From CAIXSC01 sp046349915 (lineage in GTDB: Bacteria; Planctomycetota; Planctomycetia; Pirellulales; Pirellulaceae): DNA of 64,000 nt. The position numbers were made by a program, and so were the translations under genes. Below the pieces are notes generated by a model. That model saw only the letters and a program-made list of their open reading frames with translations. It was not told the DNA's origin and searched no databases. Positions 27,633 through 36,121 of this stretch are shown in pieces; the first letter of the stretch is position 1, and every line of letters begins with the position of its first letter. The stretch lies in assembly GCA_046349915.1 (NCBI GenBank), contig JAXMBL010000005.1, forward strand, positions 310,001 to 374,000, given 5' to 3'.

Positions 27633-28540
27633 ATTTCCTCCATAATCGCCGCAATGAATGCGAATCCAAACGCCACGATCATGAGAACCAAATGGGCGAG
27701 CCCAAGGTACATGCCGGCTCGAGTCATGCCGAGGCCGGAATCATCCATTTCTCCCCGCTTCATGGCACTCACATCCGCTTGTCCTAGAAAAAAAGCGACC
27801 GGGCCGAAAACGCAACACACCACCCAACTCAACGCGCCCAATACCAGCACCATGACGCCCCGATGAGGTCGTTTGTAGCCGCCATAAGCGCCCGTCGGAC
27901 CGTATCCGTAACCGCCGCTGGGTGGTGGATAGGCGAAGCCTCCCGGCGTCGGCGCATCCGCCCAAGGATTCCCGCTAGCAGAGGTGGTCATGGGCTTGAG
28001 TTGCGGGTAGACGTCGCTCGCCAACAGCCACTGAGCATCGCCTTCGCGAATTACATACGAGGTCGCGGAAACTCGCCCTTGCTGCACCCAGGCGTCGAGT
28101 TCAGCGCGAGGAATGGGGCCGTAGGTCTGACCATTGTCGGCTCGCAGCAACCAGCGGCCGTCGGTCGCCGTTTGCCCGCCGCTCGAGCTACCGGCCCCGC
28201 CGACCACAGACGATGCACTCGCTCCGCCAAAGGTCGTTGCGCCAAATTTCGCTCCGCCCAAGGTCGCAGCCCCCCCAGCCTGCGAGCTGCTGGAAGGGAA
28301 ACCACCGGGTTGGGCGCCGCCGACGGGCGTCGACGAGACCGCGGGAGTCGAATCTTGCAGGGCAGAGAAGGGGGATGCTGGCGTTGAGTCGGGAGTGGCA
28401 TCGGGTCGACTATGAAGCGCCGCTGCCGAGGTGACCGGAGTCACGGTTCCACAGGCGGGGCAACGAGCACTCTTGCCCGCATGCTCTTCGCCCACTCGTA
28501 ACTTCTTTGCGCAACCCGGACAAATCAGTTCAATCGCCAC
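27629..28540 (-). CDS. Zinc-ribbon / GYF_2 (DUF4339) membrane protein
   Basis: A 303-residue protein from a GTG start. An N-terminal zinc ribbon (CPGCAKKL...CPACGTVT) is followed by a low-complexity Ser/Ala/Gly linker. The GYF_2 fold follows (WLLRADNGQTYGPIPRAELD plus WVQQGRVSATSYVIREGD). Two C-terminal membrane helices of the DUF4190 type flank FLGQADVSAMKRGEM. GYF_2 domains are very common in planctomycetes and thought to bind proline-rich peptides. The role here is unknown; translational coupling to nfo is a positional fact only. Confidence 0.8.
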   Translation of the reverse strand: MAIELICPGCAKKLRVGEEHAGKSARCPACGTVTPVTSAAALHSRPDATPDSTPASPFSALQDSTPAVSSTPVGGAQPGGFPSSSSQAGGAATLGGAKFGATTFGGASASSVVGGAGSSSGGQTATDGRWLLRADNGQTYGPIPRAELDAWVQQGRVSATSYVIREGDAQWLLASDVYPQLKPMTTSASGNPWADAPTPGGFAYPPPSGGYGYGPTGAYGGYKRPHRGVMVLVLGALSWVVCCVFGPVAFFLGQADVSAMKRGEMDDSGLGMTRAGMYLGLAHLVLMIVAFGFAFIAAIMEEM

Positions 28541-28574
28541 TCGCCGTTCCCCTTTTCCAGGTCGCTCGCCGATG

Positions 28575-29369
28575 CTACGCCCTTGACGCTGCCACGAACA
28601 GCAAACCCGCCACCAGAATGACCGCCATGATAATCCAGAACAAGGATAAGATCAGGCCCAAGTTACGTCCCGTTCGAGTCACGGAGGCGCCCGCTGGGTC
28701 CATGCGTCCCCGAGCCATCTCTTCCAGGTCCGACGACCCCATCACCCAGGCCATGACGCTGAAAATGGGGCACTGCACAAAGACCCCCACAATCGCAAGC
28801 GTCAAAATCAAGGGGCCTCGATGAGGCGACATGGCCGCGGCGGGTAAAGGCGTCTGATCGCCAACCGCCAAGCCATTCGCGCCCCTGTGGCTTGCTCCCG
28901 AATTGACTGCGGCGGGCGTGACGACCCCGGATGCCGAGACGCTGGCAACGCCAGCCGGAGGCGAACTTGGCGGCGTCAGCACTGGAAATTCCATCTCCGC
29001 CGACCGCCATGTTTCGTCACCAACGCACCGCACTCGACAGTCGCCTGTCACTCGCCCCTCGCGCACCCAGCGTTCCAAGGTATCGCGAGTCACGGGACCG
29101 TAATTGAGCCCCTCGGGCGTCAGCAGCGACCAGACAGCGCCGTCGTCGATCACTTCCGCGGGAACAGCTGCTTCGCTGTAGACGTCCGCCGCAGCCACGA
29201 TCTTGGGGGGAACGGGCTCGGGGGGTTCCACCTGCCGAATTTCGGTTGGTTGGGGACGAAAGACGACCGAACAAGCCGGGCAGCGAATATCGCGCGCAAC
29301 AGCGTCGGGTGGAATCCGCAGAGCCACTCCGCAACTAGGGCAAGCGAATTCAACCACCGAGTTGACCAC
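28575..29369 (-). CDS. Second zinc-ribbon / GYF_2 membrane protein
   Basis: About 264 residues from a GTG at 29369 (VVNSVVEFACPSCG); an upstream ATG at 29465 adds an unlikely basic extension. The order of parts matches the neighbour: zinc ribbon (CPSCGVAL...CPACSVVF), a GYF_2 domain (WSLLTPEGLNYGPVTRDTLE), and two membrane helices around SVMAWVMGSSDLEEMARG. The gap to the next gene is 34 bp, so this and the neighbour are probably a tandem duplicate pair in one operon. Function unknown. Confidence 0.78.
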   Translation of the reverse strand: MVNSVVEFACPSCGVALRIPPDAVARDIRCPACSVVFRPQPTEIRQVEPPEPVPPKIVAAADVYSEAAVPAEVIDDGAVWSLLTPEGLNYGPVTRDTLERWVREGRVTGDCRVRCVGDETWRSAEMEFPVLTPPSSPPAGVASVSASGVVTPAAVNSGASHRGANGLAVGDQTPLPAAAMSPHRGPLILTLAIVGVFVQCPIFSVMAWVMGSSDLEEMARGRMDPAGASVTRTGRNLGLILSLFWIIMAVILVAGLLFVAASRA

Positions 29370-29546
29370 TCCCACTCGCTCCCAATACCTACCCCTCTTT
29401 GCGCGACACAGTCCCACTATCCTACCAAGAGACTTCGTAGGGTTCACGATGGCAAATCGATCCACGAAGCCAATTTGTTGCTGAAGGCCGACCAGTCGCT
29501 AGAATACAATTCGTCTTCCCTTGATCGCTCTTGAGGTTTAAAGCTC

Positions 29547-30188
29547 GTGGATGATGGATCTCGCTGGCCAGGGCTCGTCACACTCGCTACGGCCGCCGTC
29601 GGCGTCTTGGTTGCCGTAGTCGCGGCTCTCGCCGCTAATTCGCTGGTCCGCCTCCGACGCGGGCGAAACTCATCGGCGAATGCGGACTCGCAGGCGCCCT
29701 CGAACCGTGAGGCGAATCAAGCGTGGCCGCGTCAATCCCCTGCATCTGGGGTTACTGCAACGGGGCTCCCCGCGGCGGGATTTCCCACGTTCGGCGCCGC
29801 GGATCGGCGACTCGGGCTGGAAGCCATCCGGGCCGAGTTTTTCCAGCGGCGGGAATGGTTGGAGGCACGTTTTTTGACGTTGGCTGGGTCGAGCGGCAAA
29901 CCGCGAGGGCTCGCTTGGATCGATTGCGAATTCGAAAGTCAGGTGACCTGGGCCCGCGATCGTGAGACGGGTGATCCACGAGCATTAGTCGCCGTCACGA
30001 TTCGCTTCGAGGCGATCGCGGGCGGCGGGATGGAACACAATCCGAACGTTGGCAATCTGCGAGCGGCAACGGCCGTCTTTCAGTGGACGAACGGCCAGTG
30101 GCAGACGGTCGGTCGCGCGATCTTTAATCTGTCGCCCACTCAAGCCATCCAGCATTTTCAACACGAATTAGAGGCGGAGAACTGCTAG
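29547..30188 (+). CDS. Hypothetical single-pass membrane protein
   Basis: 213 residues from a GTG start (an ATG follows at 29553). The N-terminus has a membrane helix (LVTLATAAVGVLVAVVAALA) and a Ser/Pro/Ala-rich linker. The C-terminal 110 residues form a mixed strand/helix domain (LEAIRAEFFQRREWLEARFL; RALVAVTIRFEAIAGGGMEH). It is not recognised as a named family. It is divergent from the GYF_2 pair and convergent with the kinase gene. Confidence 0.6.
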   Translation: MDDGSRWPGLVTLATAAVGVLVAVVAALAANSLVRLRRGRNSSANADSQAPSNREANQAWPRQSPASGVTATGLPAAGFPTFGAADRRLGLEAIRAEFFQRREWLEARFLTLAGSSGKPRGLAWIDCEFESQVTWARDRETGDPRALVAVTIRFEAIAGGGMEHNPNVGNLRAATAVFQWTNGQWQTVGRAIFNLSPTQAIQHFQHELEAENC

Positions 30189-30252
30189 CAGGTTGTTCAG
30201 GCATTTAGTCACGGCCAGCGAACGTCCGTGATTCCCTTCCTCGACTCGATCC

Positions 30253-30276
30253 GACGGACGGGAAGTCCGTCGTACC
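30253..30276. repeat. Dispersed palindrome (GACGGAC..GTCCGTC)
   Basis: A copy of the GACGGACGGGAAGTCCGTCG palindrome with a GTACC tail. Related copies are at 17276, 46411 and 47363. It lies in the gap between the small unknown gene and the kinase gene. Confidence 0.75.
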
Positions 30277-30313
30277 AGGTGAGTCGTACCAGGTGTCTGG
30301 GCGTCACATCGCA

Positions 30314-31921
30314 CTAGAACAGGCCGGTGATTTCCGCGGCTCGAAACCACTTGCGACCGTTCTCGCGACGCACCAGATCTTCGGGCCCCAGCTTTTTTCC
30401 TCGTAGTTGTCGTAGAGTGAAAGGCCCCGCCTCCTGCCCCATGCACTGCCAGTACCACCGCTCCTCGGCGCCATCGACCGGCGCTAAATTGAAACCGCCG
30501 AAGTCGTCGTCGTCGTCCGAGCCGCTCACGGGAACCACAATCGACTCGCCGCCCGCGCGGAGCGTCGTTTCCCCGGTGCTCAACTTGTATTCATCGTCCC
30601 CGTCGCCGAACTTTCCGCTCGCGCCGCTAAACTTGTAGCCGCCGCCGCCCGCGCCCAAGTCGACCGCCGGACGTTCCTCGAAGCAGTGTTCCAACGCTTC
30701 GATCACTTCCGCCATCGACTGAAATCGTTCCTCAGGCTTCTTCGCCAACATCTTGCGGAAGATGCGGTCGAGTTCGTTGGGGGCGTCAGGACGGCCGTCG
30801 CGGAGCGAAGGAATCGGGTGATCTCGATGAGCGATGATTTTCTTGATGGGCGAATCGCCCTTGAAGGGGAGATGGCCAGTGATCAGTCGATAGAGCGTGC
30901 AACCCAGGCTGTAGATATCCGCCCGATGGTCGACGCTGCGCGGATCCTCCGCCTGCTCCGGCGGCATGTAGTCGAAGGTACCCAACAGCTGATTGGCTTG
31001 CGTCACATCGGCGTGAACTTCGTCCGATTCGCGCGGCTCGCGAATCGAAGCCAACCCCATATCCAGGATCTTCACGACTCCTTTTTTGTCCAACAACAAA
31101 TTTCCGGGCTTAATGTCGCGGTGGACCACGCCTTCGCTATGAGCGTACGCCAGCCCCTGCGCGGTCTGCTTGACATAGTTGACGGCCTCGGCAATGTCGA
31201 GCTTGCCCCGTTCGGAGAGATAGTCGGCCAGATTCTGACCATTGACGTACTCCATCACGAGGAAGTGAACTCCCTGGACATCGTCGGCATCAAAGGCCGT
31301 GACGATGTTGGGATGAGAGAGTCGAGCCGCGGCGCGTACTTCCTGATGAAACCGTTTGATCGCCCCAGGCGACTCCGTCGCTTGCCCCCGCAGGACTTTC
31401 AGAGCCACCATCCGCTCCATGCGAACATGCTGGGCCTTCAGCACCACCCCCATGCCGCCTTCACCGAGCGTTTCAAGGATCTTGTAATTCCCCATGGTGG
31501 CCCCGGGGATCAGCATGGCGGCCACGTTTTTGGCGGCCTCCCCGCCGCCCGCACTAGCCCCCTGCGATGGGGTCGAGGCCCCCTGTTGAGAACCGCCTGA
31601 TGCAGCCCCACCGGGAACAGAACCTGCGGGCACGCTGCCGCCGGACGAAGCCGAGCCACCCGTGGCCGAACCTGGTTCGTCACTTTGTCCAGGCACCCAA
31701 TCGGTCGTGACTTCATGGCGAGTCACCGTGGTGGCTTGGCCCGAACCCGATTCACTGGGAAACAACCCCTTCACGCGACTCGCCAACACCCATTTGCTGT
31801 CATCCTTGCGGATGTAATCACTAGGGCTGATCCGCTTTGTGCGTACGAGGCCAGCGAGTTGTTGGGCGGAAAACGGCCCGAACTCCTTCTCGCCGATCTT
31901 GCAAAACCATTGCGGACCCAT
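30314..31921 (-). CDS. Ser/Thr protein kinase flanked by two GYF_2 domains
   Basis: About 535 residues from the ATG at 31921 (MGPQWFCKIGEKEFGPF), which opens the first GYF_2 domain directly. An upstream in-frame start at 32104 would run through the mraZ control region. The kinase at about 150-420 has LGEGGMGVVLKAQ (glycine loop), VALKVL (Lys), VHRDIKPGNLLL (HRD loop) and ILDMGLA (where DFG is usual: DMG). The C-terminal 70 residues are a second GYF_2 domain (RWYWQCMGQEAGPFTLRQLR). No membrane helix is obvious. Planctomycetes have many such kinases; substrates are unknown. It is divergent from mraZ. Confidence 0.9.
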   Translation of the reverse strand: MGPQWFCKIGEKEFGPFSAQQLAGLVRTKRISPSDYIRKDDSKWVLASRVKGLFPSESGSGQATTVTRHEVTTDWVPGQSDEPGSATGGSASSGGSVPAGSVPGGAASGGSQQGASTPSQGASAGGGEAAKNVAAMLIPGATMGNYKILETLGEGGMGVVLKAQHVRMERMVALKVLRGQATESPGAIKRFHQEVRAAARLSHPNIVTAFDADDVQGVHFLVMEYVNGQNLADYLSERGKLDIAEAVNYVKQTAQGLAYAHSEGVVHRDIKPGNLLLDKKGVVKILDMGLASIREPRESDEVHADVTQANQLLGTFDYMPPEQAEDPRSVDHRADIYSLGCTLYRLITGHLPFKGDSPIKKIIAHRDHPIPSLRDGRPDAPNELDRIFRKMLAKKPEERFQSMAEVIEALEHCFEERPAVDLGAGGGGYKFSGASGKFGDGDDEYKLSTGETTLRAGGESIVVPVSGSDDDDDFGGFNLAPVDGAEERWYWQCMGQEAGPFTLRQLRGKKLGPEDLVRRENGRKWFRAAEITGLF

Positions 31922-32040
31922 GACGCGATACTCGATGCATAGACAAAGGGGAGAACTCGGCAGAATAGGGAAACGACAACATAGATTGTCCCGGCCGACC
32001 TTGTCAATTTTCCTTCTTTGACTTGACGTTTCCAACTCGA

Positions 32041-32085
32041 TGGGTATCTTTGGGGTCGCGTGGGAGAAAGTGGGAGCAACGGGAG
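32041..32085 (+). promoter_or_regulatory. MraZ operator (TGGGN repeats at 10-bp spacing)
   Basis: TGGGT, TGGGG, TGGGA and TGGGA occur at 32041, 32051, 32061 and 32071 in strict 10-bp register, with a degenerate CGGGA at 32080. This is the known MraZ binding pattern (TGGGN repeats spaced by 5 nt), located just upstream of mraZ itself. It supports autoregulation of mraZ and probably rsmH. Confidence 0.9.
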
Positions 32086-32106
32086 CCACGAGACTCGCGG
32101 TCAACC

Positions 32107-32571
32107 ATGTTGCTCACCGGCACCTATCCCCGCACGCTCGACGACAAACTCAGGTTCGCCATTCCGAAACCCCTTCGGGACGAATGGGAACCCGGCACGG
32201 AAGTGGTCTATGTGGGTCCCGGCACGGATGGTTCGCTGGCGCTCTACACGCCCGCAATTTTCGCGCAACGGGCTCAGGAGATGGGCGATTCGCCCGCGGT
32301 AGGCGCCGCGGTGCGGGCGTTTCAACGCCTGTACTACGCGCAAGCTCAACGCCTTGAACTCGATGGACTGGGGCGAGTGCGATTGCCGACCGAACTGGCG
32401 CGGTGGGCCTCGCTGGATAAAGAAATCGTCGTACTGGGAGTCCGCGACCATGTGGAAATCTGGGACCGGTCGAAGTGGGAGTCGTATCTACGGGCCCAGC
32501 GCGAGCGCTACGATGAAGTCGCCGACGCCGCTCTACACGCCCTCACCAAAGCCCCACCACCCACCTCCTAA
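32107..32571 (+). CDS. mraZ: Transcriptional regulator MraZ
   Basis: 154 residues from the ATG at 32107 (MLLTGTYPRTLDDKLRFAIP), with two AbrB-like half-domains. The first carries the conserved TGTYPRTLDDKLRFAIPKPL; the second carries LDGLGRVRLPTELARWASLD. MraZ binds its own promoter and controls the start of the division/cell-wall gene cluster. Here only rsmH follows. An earlier in-frame start at 32023 would run through the operator repeats and is rejected. Confidence 0.95.
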   Translation: MLLTGTYPRTLDDKLRFAIPKPLRDEWEPGTEVVYVGPGTDGSLALYTPAIFAQRAQEMGDSPAVGAAVRAFQRLYYAQAQRLELDGLGRVRLPTELARWASLDKEIVVLGVRDHVEIWDRSKWESYLRAQRERYDEVADAALHALTKAPPPTS

Positions 32572-32593
32572 CAACTGCCATCCCCCCCGCGCG

Positions 32594-32692
32594 CAATGAC
32601 CAATGACCAATGACCAATGACCAATGACCAATGACCAATGACCAATGACCAATGACCAATGACCAATGACCAATGACCAATGACCAATGACC
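32594..32692. repeat. Heptanucleotide array (caatgac), about 14 copies
   Basis: About 14 perfect copies of caatgac in a row (99 bp). It lies 23 bp past mraZ. The remaining 32693-33011 gap to rsmH is GC-rich and shows no gene. The same heptamer in the other orientation recurs near 43.66 kb and 62.22 kb. Confidence 0.95.
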
Positions 32693-33011
32693 GTCCAGCG
32701 GTCCGCAGCCAATCCACCTCGCGTCGCGCGCTACGGGCCACGGGCGCGCGACGGCTCGCCTGAAGACGGAGACGGGCGGAGGTGGTTTGGGGGAGGCGAG
32801 GGATCAGCCTTCACGCGGACCGGGCGGCGGGACATCATCCGCAGGGTGTCCCGCTCCGTCGCCACGACCCACCAGGGACGCACGGACGCGTCCCGGGTCG
32901 GAGCGACCCGAGGAAGAGCGGCGATCAGTCGGCGCTGGCGAAGTCACCGTTTGTGCCTCGTTGGACGGCCGTCTCCTGGTGCCCTGCGGTTCAGACCGCT
33001 ATAAGTCAGTC

Positions 33012-33989
33012 ATGTCTTTCTCTGACGAACCGAACGCCGCACGGGCTGTGCCTGACACTCAGGCAACAGACCCAACTCCCAACGACCACACGGTCCACAT
33101 CCCCGTACTTCTCCAGGAAGTCCTCGAGTGGCTCGCCCCTCAACCTGGCTCCATTCTGGTCGACGGAACACTCGGCGGCGGCGGTCACACCCGCGAATTG
33201 GCTCAACGAGTCGCACCGGGAGGGTTGGTGATCGGACTCGACCGCGACCCACGAGCCATTGAACGAACGGCGGTCGCCTTGCAGGGGTTGCCCGTTCGTT
33301 TGGTGCATGCGAGCTACGCGGACCTCCCGCAAGTACTGGCGGAACTCGGAATCCCCGCGGTCGATGGAGTCTTGCTGGATTTGGGTTTGTCGAGTGATCA
33401 GTTGGCGGACGACGAGCGAGGTTTCAGCTTTCATAGCGACGGTCCGCTCGATTTACGATTCGACACCGAATCGGGTCGCCCCGCGTGGGAGTTGCTGCAA
33501 CGGATGCCCACGGACGAACTGGCCAATTTGATTTATGAATATGGCGAAGAGCGCCATAGTCGGCGTATCGCGCGAGAAATTGTCGCGGCTCGCCAACGTC
33601 AACCGATACGCACTGCGGCTCAGTTGGGCGACCTCTTGCGACGCGTCGTCCCCCGCAGTCGCCAAGACCGCATCGACCCGGCGACTCGCACCTTTCAAGC
33701 CCTCCGAATCGCCGTCAATGGCGAGTTGAAGGAATTGGAACGAGCGTTACTGGAACTGCCCAGCTGTTTGCGGCCCGGTGGACGAGCAGCCATCATCAGT
33801 TTCCATTCGCTCGAGGATCGTTTAGTCAAGCAATCCTTCCGCGACAACCCGCGTTGGAACTCCCTGACCAAGAAGCCAATCTGGCCCAGCGAAGAGGAAG
33901 AGGAGCGAAACCCACGCAGCCGTAGCGCTCGCCTGCGAGTTGCGGAGAGCGTGTCGTCGACGGCTGACGGCAGGGACCCGAGGCGATGA
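33012..33989 (+). CDS. rsmH: 16S rRNA (cytosine1402-N4)-methyltransferase RsmH
   Basis: 325 residues from the ATG at 33012; an upstream frame extension from 32787 is rejected as low-complexity Arg/Pro sequence. It has the family signatures HIPVLLQEVLEWL, VDGTLGGGGHTREL (SAM loop), GLDRDPRA, GVLLDLGLSSDQLADDERGF, DLRFDTE, TRTFQALRIAVNGEL and IISFHSLEDRLVK. It methylates C1402 of 16S rRNA with SAM. It follows mraZ at a 440-bp distance, an unusual gap for this pair. Its stop overlaps the next start (ATGA). Confidence 0.95.
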   Translation: MSFSDEPNAARAVPDTQATDPTPNDHTVHIPVLLQEVLEWLAPQPGSILVDGTLGGGGHTRELAQRVAPGGLVIGLDRDPRAIERTAVALQGLPVRLVHASYADLPQVLAELGIPAVDGVLLDLGLSSDQLADDERGFSFHSDGPLDLRFDTESGRPAWELLQRMPTDELANLIYEYGEERHSRRIAREIVAARQRQPIRTAAQLGDLLRRVVPRSRQDRIDPATRTFQALRIAVNGELKELERALLELPSCLRPGGRAAIISFHSLEDRLVKQSFRDNPRWNSLTKKPIWPSEEEEERNPRSRSARLRVAESVSSTADGRDPRR

Positions 33990-34555
33990 GTGGTTCTCGT
34001 CGCCCAGAAGAGATGGCCGCCAAAACTCGCGAGGCCTCGGACCGGTCGTTCGAGCTTGCCAGCGACGAGACTCACTCCAACTTAAGTTTCCCTGCCATCG
34101 AGCGAATCGTTTCTGGAGGGCAAACCGGAGTGGATCGCGGAGCGCTCGAGGCGGCGATCCAACTAGATTTGGAACATGGTGGTTGGTGCCCGCGTGGGCG
34201 TCGGGCCGAGGATGGTCGGATTCCTGATCGTTACGACTTGCGTGAAACCGAGTCGGCTCGATACGACATTCGGACGGAATACAATGTCGTTGAGTCGGAT
34301 GCGACGCTGATCATTCATCGCGGGCCGCTTACCTCCGGTACCGCTCTCACTCGCCGACTCGCGCAACGTCGCGGCAAGCCGTTCCTGCTGATCGATCTCG
34401 CTCGCCCCGTGAATGTCGGATTGATCCGCGACTGGCTCGCTCGGAACAACGTCAAGACACTGAACGTCGCGGGCCCGCGAGAAAGCTCGGCGCCAGGCAT
34501 CGAACACGATACCATTCGCCTGTTAGTCGCCTTGCTGACGCGTTCGCGCCACTAG
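33986..34555 (+). CDS. Putative molybdenum carrier / YpsA-like SLOG-fold protein
   Basis: 189 residues, start overlapping the rsmH stop as ATGA. A Rossmann-like fold starts with IERIVSGGQTGVDRGALEAA, followed by GGWCPRGRRAEDGRIP, an SDATLIIHRGPLTSGTALTR segment and a C-terminal strand (TLNVAGPRESSAPGIE). These features match the 'putative molybdenum carrier' family (PF12694, SLOG superfamily). The family name comes from structural similarity to a Mo-cofactor carrier, and nucleotide-derived ligands are also plausible. Translational coupling to rsmH is positional only. Confidence 0.8.
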   Translation: MSGSRRPEEMAAKTREASDRSFELASDETHSNLSFPAIERIVSGGQTGVDRGALEAAIQLDLEHGGWCPRGRRAEDGRIPDRYDLRETESARYDIRTEYNVVESDATLIIHRGPLTSGTALTRRLAQRRGKPFLLIDLARPVNVGLIRDWLARNNVKTLNVAGPRESSAPGIEHDTIRLLVALLTRSRH

Positions 34556-34620
34556 TTATTGTTCGAGGGGAATATCTACGAGGAATCCCCTTTGCGACGA
34601 TCAGCAAAGATCTGAGTTTC

Positions 34621-35634
34621 TCACAGCGCCCCATCGCCGCGAATCACCACGCGAACGGTGCGGAACATAATCTTGCAGTCATTCCAGAGACAGCAATTCT
34701 GCAAGTACAAGAGATCGTACGAGATCTTACGGCGAAAGCCTTCGAGTTCGTTGTCGTAACCGTTGACCACCTGCGCGACGCCGGTCAAACCAGGACGGAG
34801 CCCCAGGCGATCGACGAAATGAGGTATATGCTGCTGTAGCTTTTCCATGAATTCGGGGCGCTCGGGGCGCGGCCCGATCAGCGACATATCGCCGCGTAGG
34901 ACATTCCAGAGCTGTGGCAATTCATCGACGCGAGTTCTGCGAAGCCAGCGGCCAATCCAAGTGACGCGAGCGTCCCCTTTTTGCGCGAATTGAGCGCCGC
35001 TCTTCTCGGCGTCGGCGCGCATGGTCCGCAACTTATAGATGGTGAACGGTCGGCCGTAGTTTCGCAGTTCACGACGGTCTCGCAAGGCTACTCGACGATC
35101 TCCCGTTTCGGGCGGCGCCGCCGACTCCGCCGCTCGACGATCACTCCGCTTCTTGGCTCGCAAGTTTAAGCCGACACGCGTCTGCGAATAGAGGATCGGA
35201 CCAGGGGAAGTCGCCTTAATCAGCAGAGCGGCCACGATGACCAGTGGTGCGGTCGCGACCATCAGAGCAAGCGCCCCCACTACGTCAAACAGTCGCTTGA
35301 TGATGCGAAAACTCAGCGGCAGACAGCGAACGTTTTCCCGCGGTTGATCGTTGGAAAGTCGAGTCAGCCATTCGGTTCCAGGAAGTTCGACGACATTGCG
35401 GTGCAGAAGTTCCGCAAAATCGGCCGCCGAATCGGGAGTGGAGCTTGCTTGCTGATAACCTTGTTCGTCAGGCTGCGCCGCCGTCAACTCTGGCGAGCTC
35501 TTCGCCGCAGTCGAACTCGCCGCCGCCAGAAAGACCGAATCCACACCACAACTAATTGCCTGAACAGGACTTACCACCGGCACTTCAACGGCGTCCAAAG
35601 AATTAGAAGCGATCGCGGAGTCCGCTGACGTCAT
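34621..35634 (-). CDS. Bacterial sugar transferase (exopolysaccharide initiating)
   Basis: 337 residues. After an unconserved N-terminal 110 residues is one membrane helix (DVVGALALMVATAPLVIVAALL), then the PF02397 phospho-glycosyltransferase core: SPGPILYSQTRVGL, FTIYKLRTMRADAE, TRVDELPQLWNVLRGDMSLI, GPRPERPEF and the RPGLTGVAQV loop. These enzymes load the first sugar phosphate onto undecaprenyl phosphate. An Arg/Asp-rich insert (KKRSDRRAAESAAPPETGDR) lies between the first two motifs. No other polysaccharide genes flank it. Confidence 0.92.
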   Translation of the reverse strand: MTSADSAIASNSLDAVEVPVVSPVQAISCGVDSVFLAAASSTAAKSSPELTAAQPDEQGYQQASSTPDSAADFAELLHRNVVELPGTEWLTRLSNDQPRENVRCLPLSFRIIKRLFDVVGALALMVATAPLVIVAALLIKATSPGPILYSQTRVGLNLRAKKRSDRRAAESAAPPETGDRRVALRDRRELRNYGRPFTIYKLRTMRADAEKSGAQFAQKGDARVTWIGRWLRRTRVDELPQLWNVLRGDMSLIGPRPERPEFMEKLQQHIPHFVDRLGLRPGLTGVAQVVNGYDNELEGFRRKISYDLLYLQNCCLWNDCKIMFRTVRVVIRGDGAL

Positions 35635-35740
35635 GGCGACAACAATCCCGACAAATACTAGGGTGGAGGTGGAGTAACTGGCGCAAGCCTAGCTCTCAAC
35701 TCTTCCTAGTCAAAACTTGTCGGGGAAGGGCAGCCTTGGC

Positions 35741-35941
35741 CTATGGTTTCGCCGCTTCTCCGGCCGCAGGCGCCTCACCCATCGGCGCATCACTCGCCGG
35801 CTTCTCCTCTCCACCACCTTCTTCGATGTCCAGCTTCGTGTCGCTCGACTCGGCCCCCACAGGCGGTTTTGCGTCCGGCGCACCGCAGCCAACCAGGCTC
35901 ATGACGCTGAAGAAAACTGCCCAGATTGCCAATAGACGCAT
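35741..35941 (-). CDS. Small acidic lipoprotein
   Basis: 66 residues with a lipoprotein signal ending VMSLVGC, then an acidic Glu/Pro/Ala-rich tail without structure. A GAAGGAG site precedes the ATG at 35941 by about 8 nt, which decides this start over an upstream one at 36070. Function unknown. Confidence 0.7.
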   Translation of the reverse strand: MRLLAIWAVFFSVMSLVGCGAPDAKPPVGAESSDTKLDIEEGGGEEKPASDAPMGEAPAAGEAAKP

Positions 35942-36121
35942 GGCTGGCTCCTTCCAGAAAAGTCGGTGAGCCGACTCGCCGACCCACCGCACGAACTGGC
36001 CGCCTGGAATGGCGAGCAGTGGTCCCCGTCGATGCGTGGGACCGCTGCCATGAAATTCGAAACAACTCACGGACGAGTCTGACTGGCGCGTTCTGACTGG
36101 TGAGTTCTCACTGGCGCGTTC

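Noticed and set aside
32594..32692. Heptamer array as a CRISPR leader or phage site
   Set aside because: Pure 7-bp tandem period without spacers; a simple repeat.
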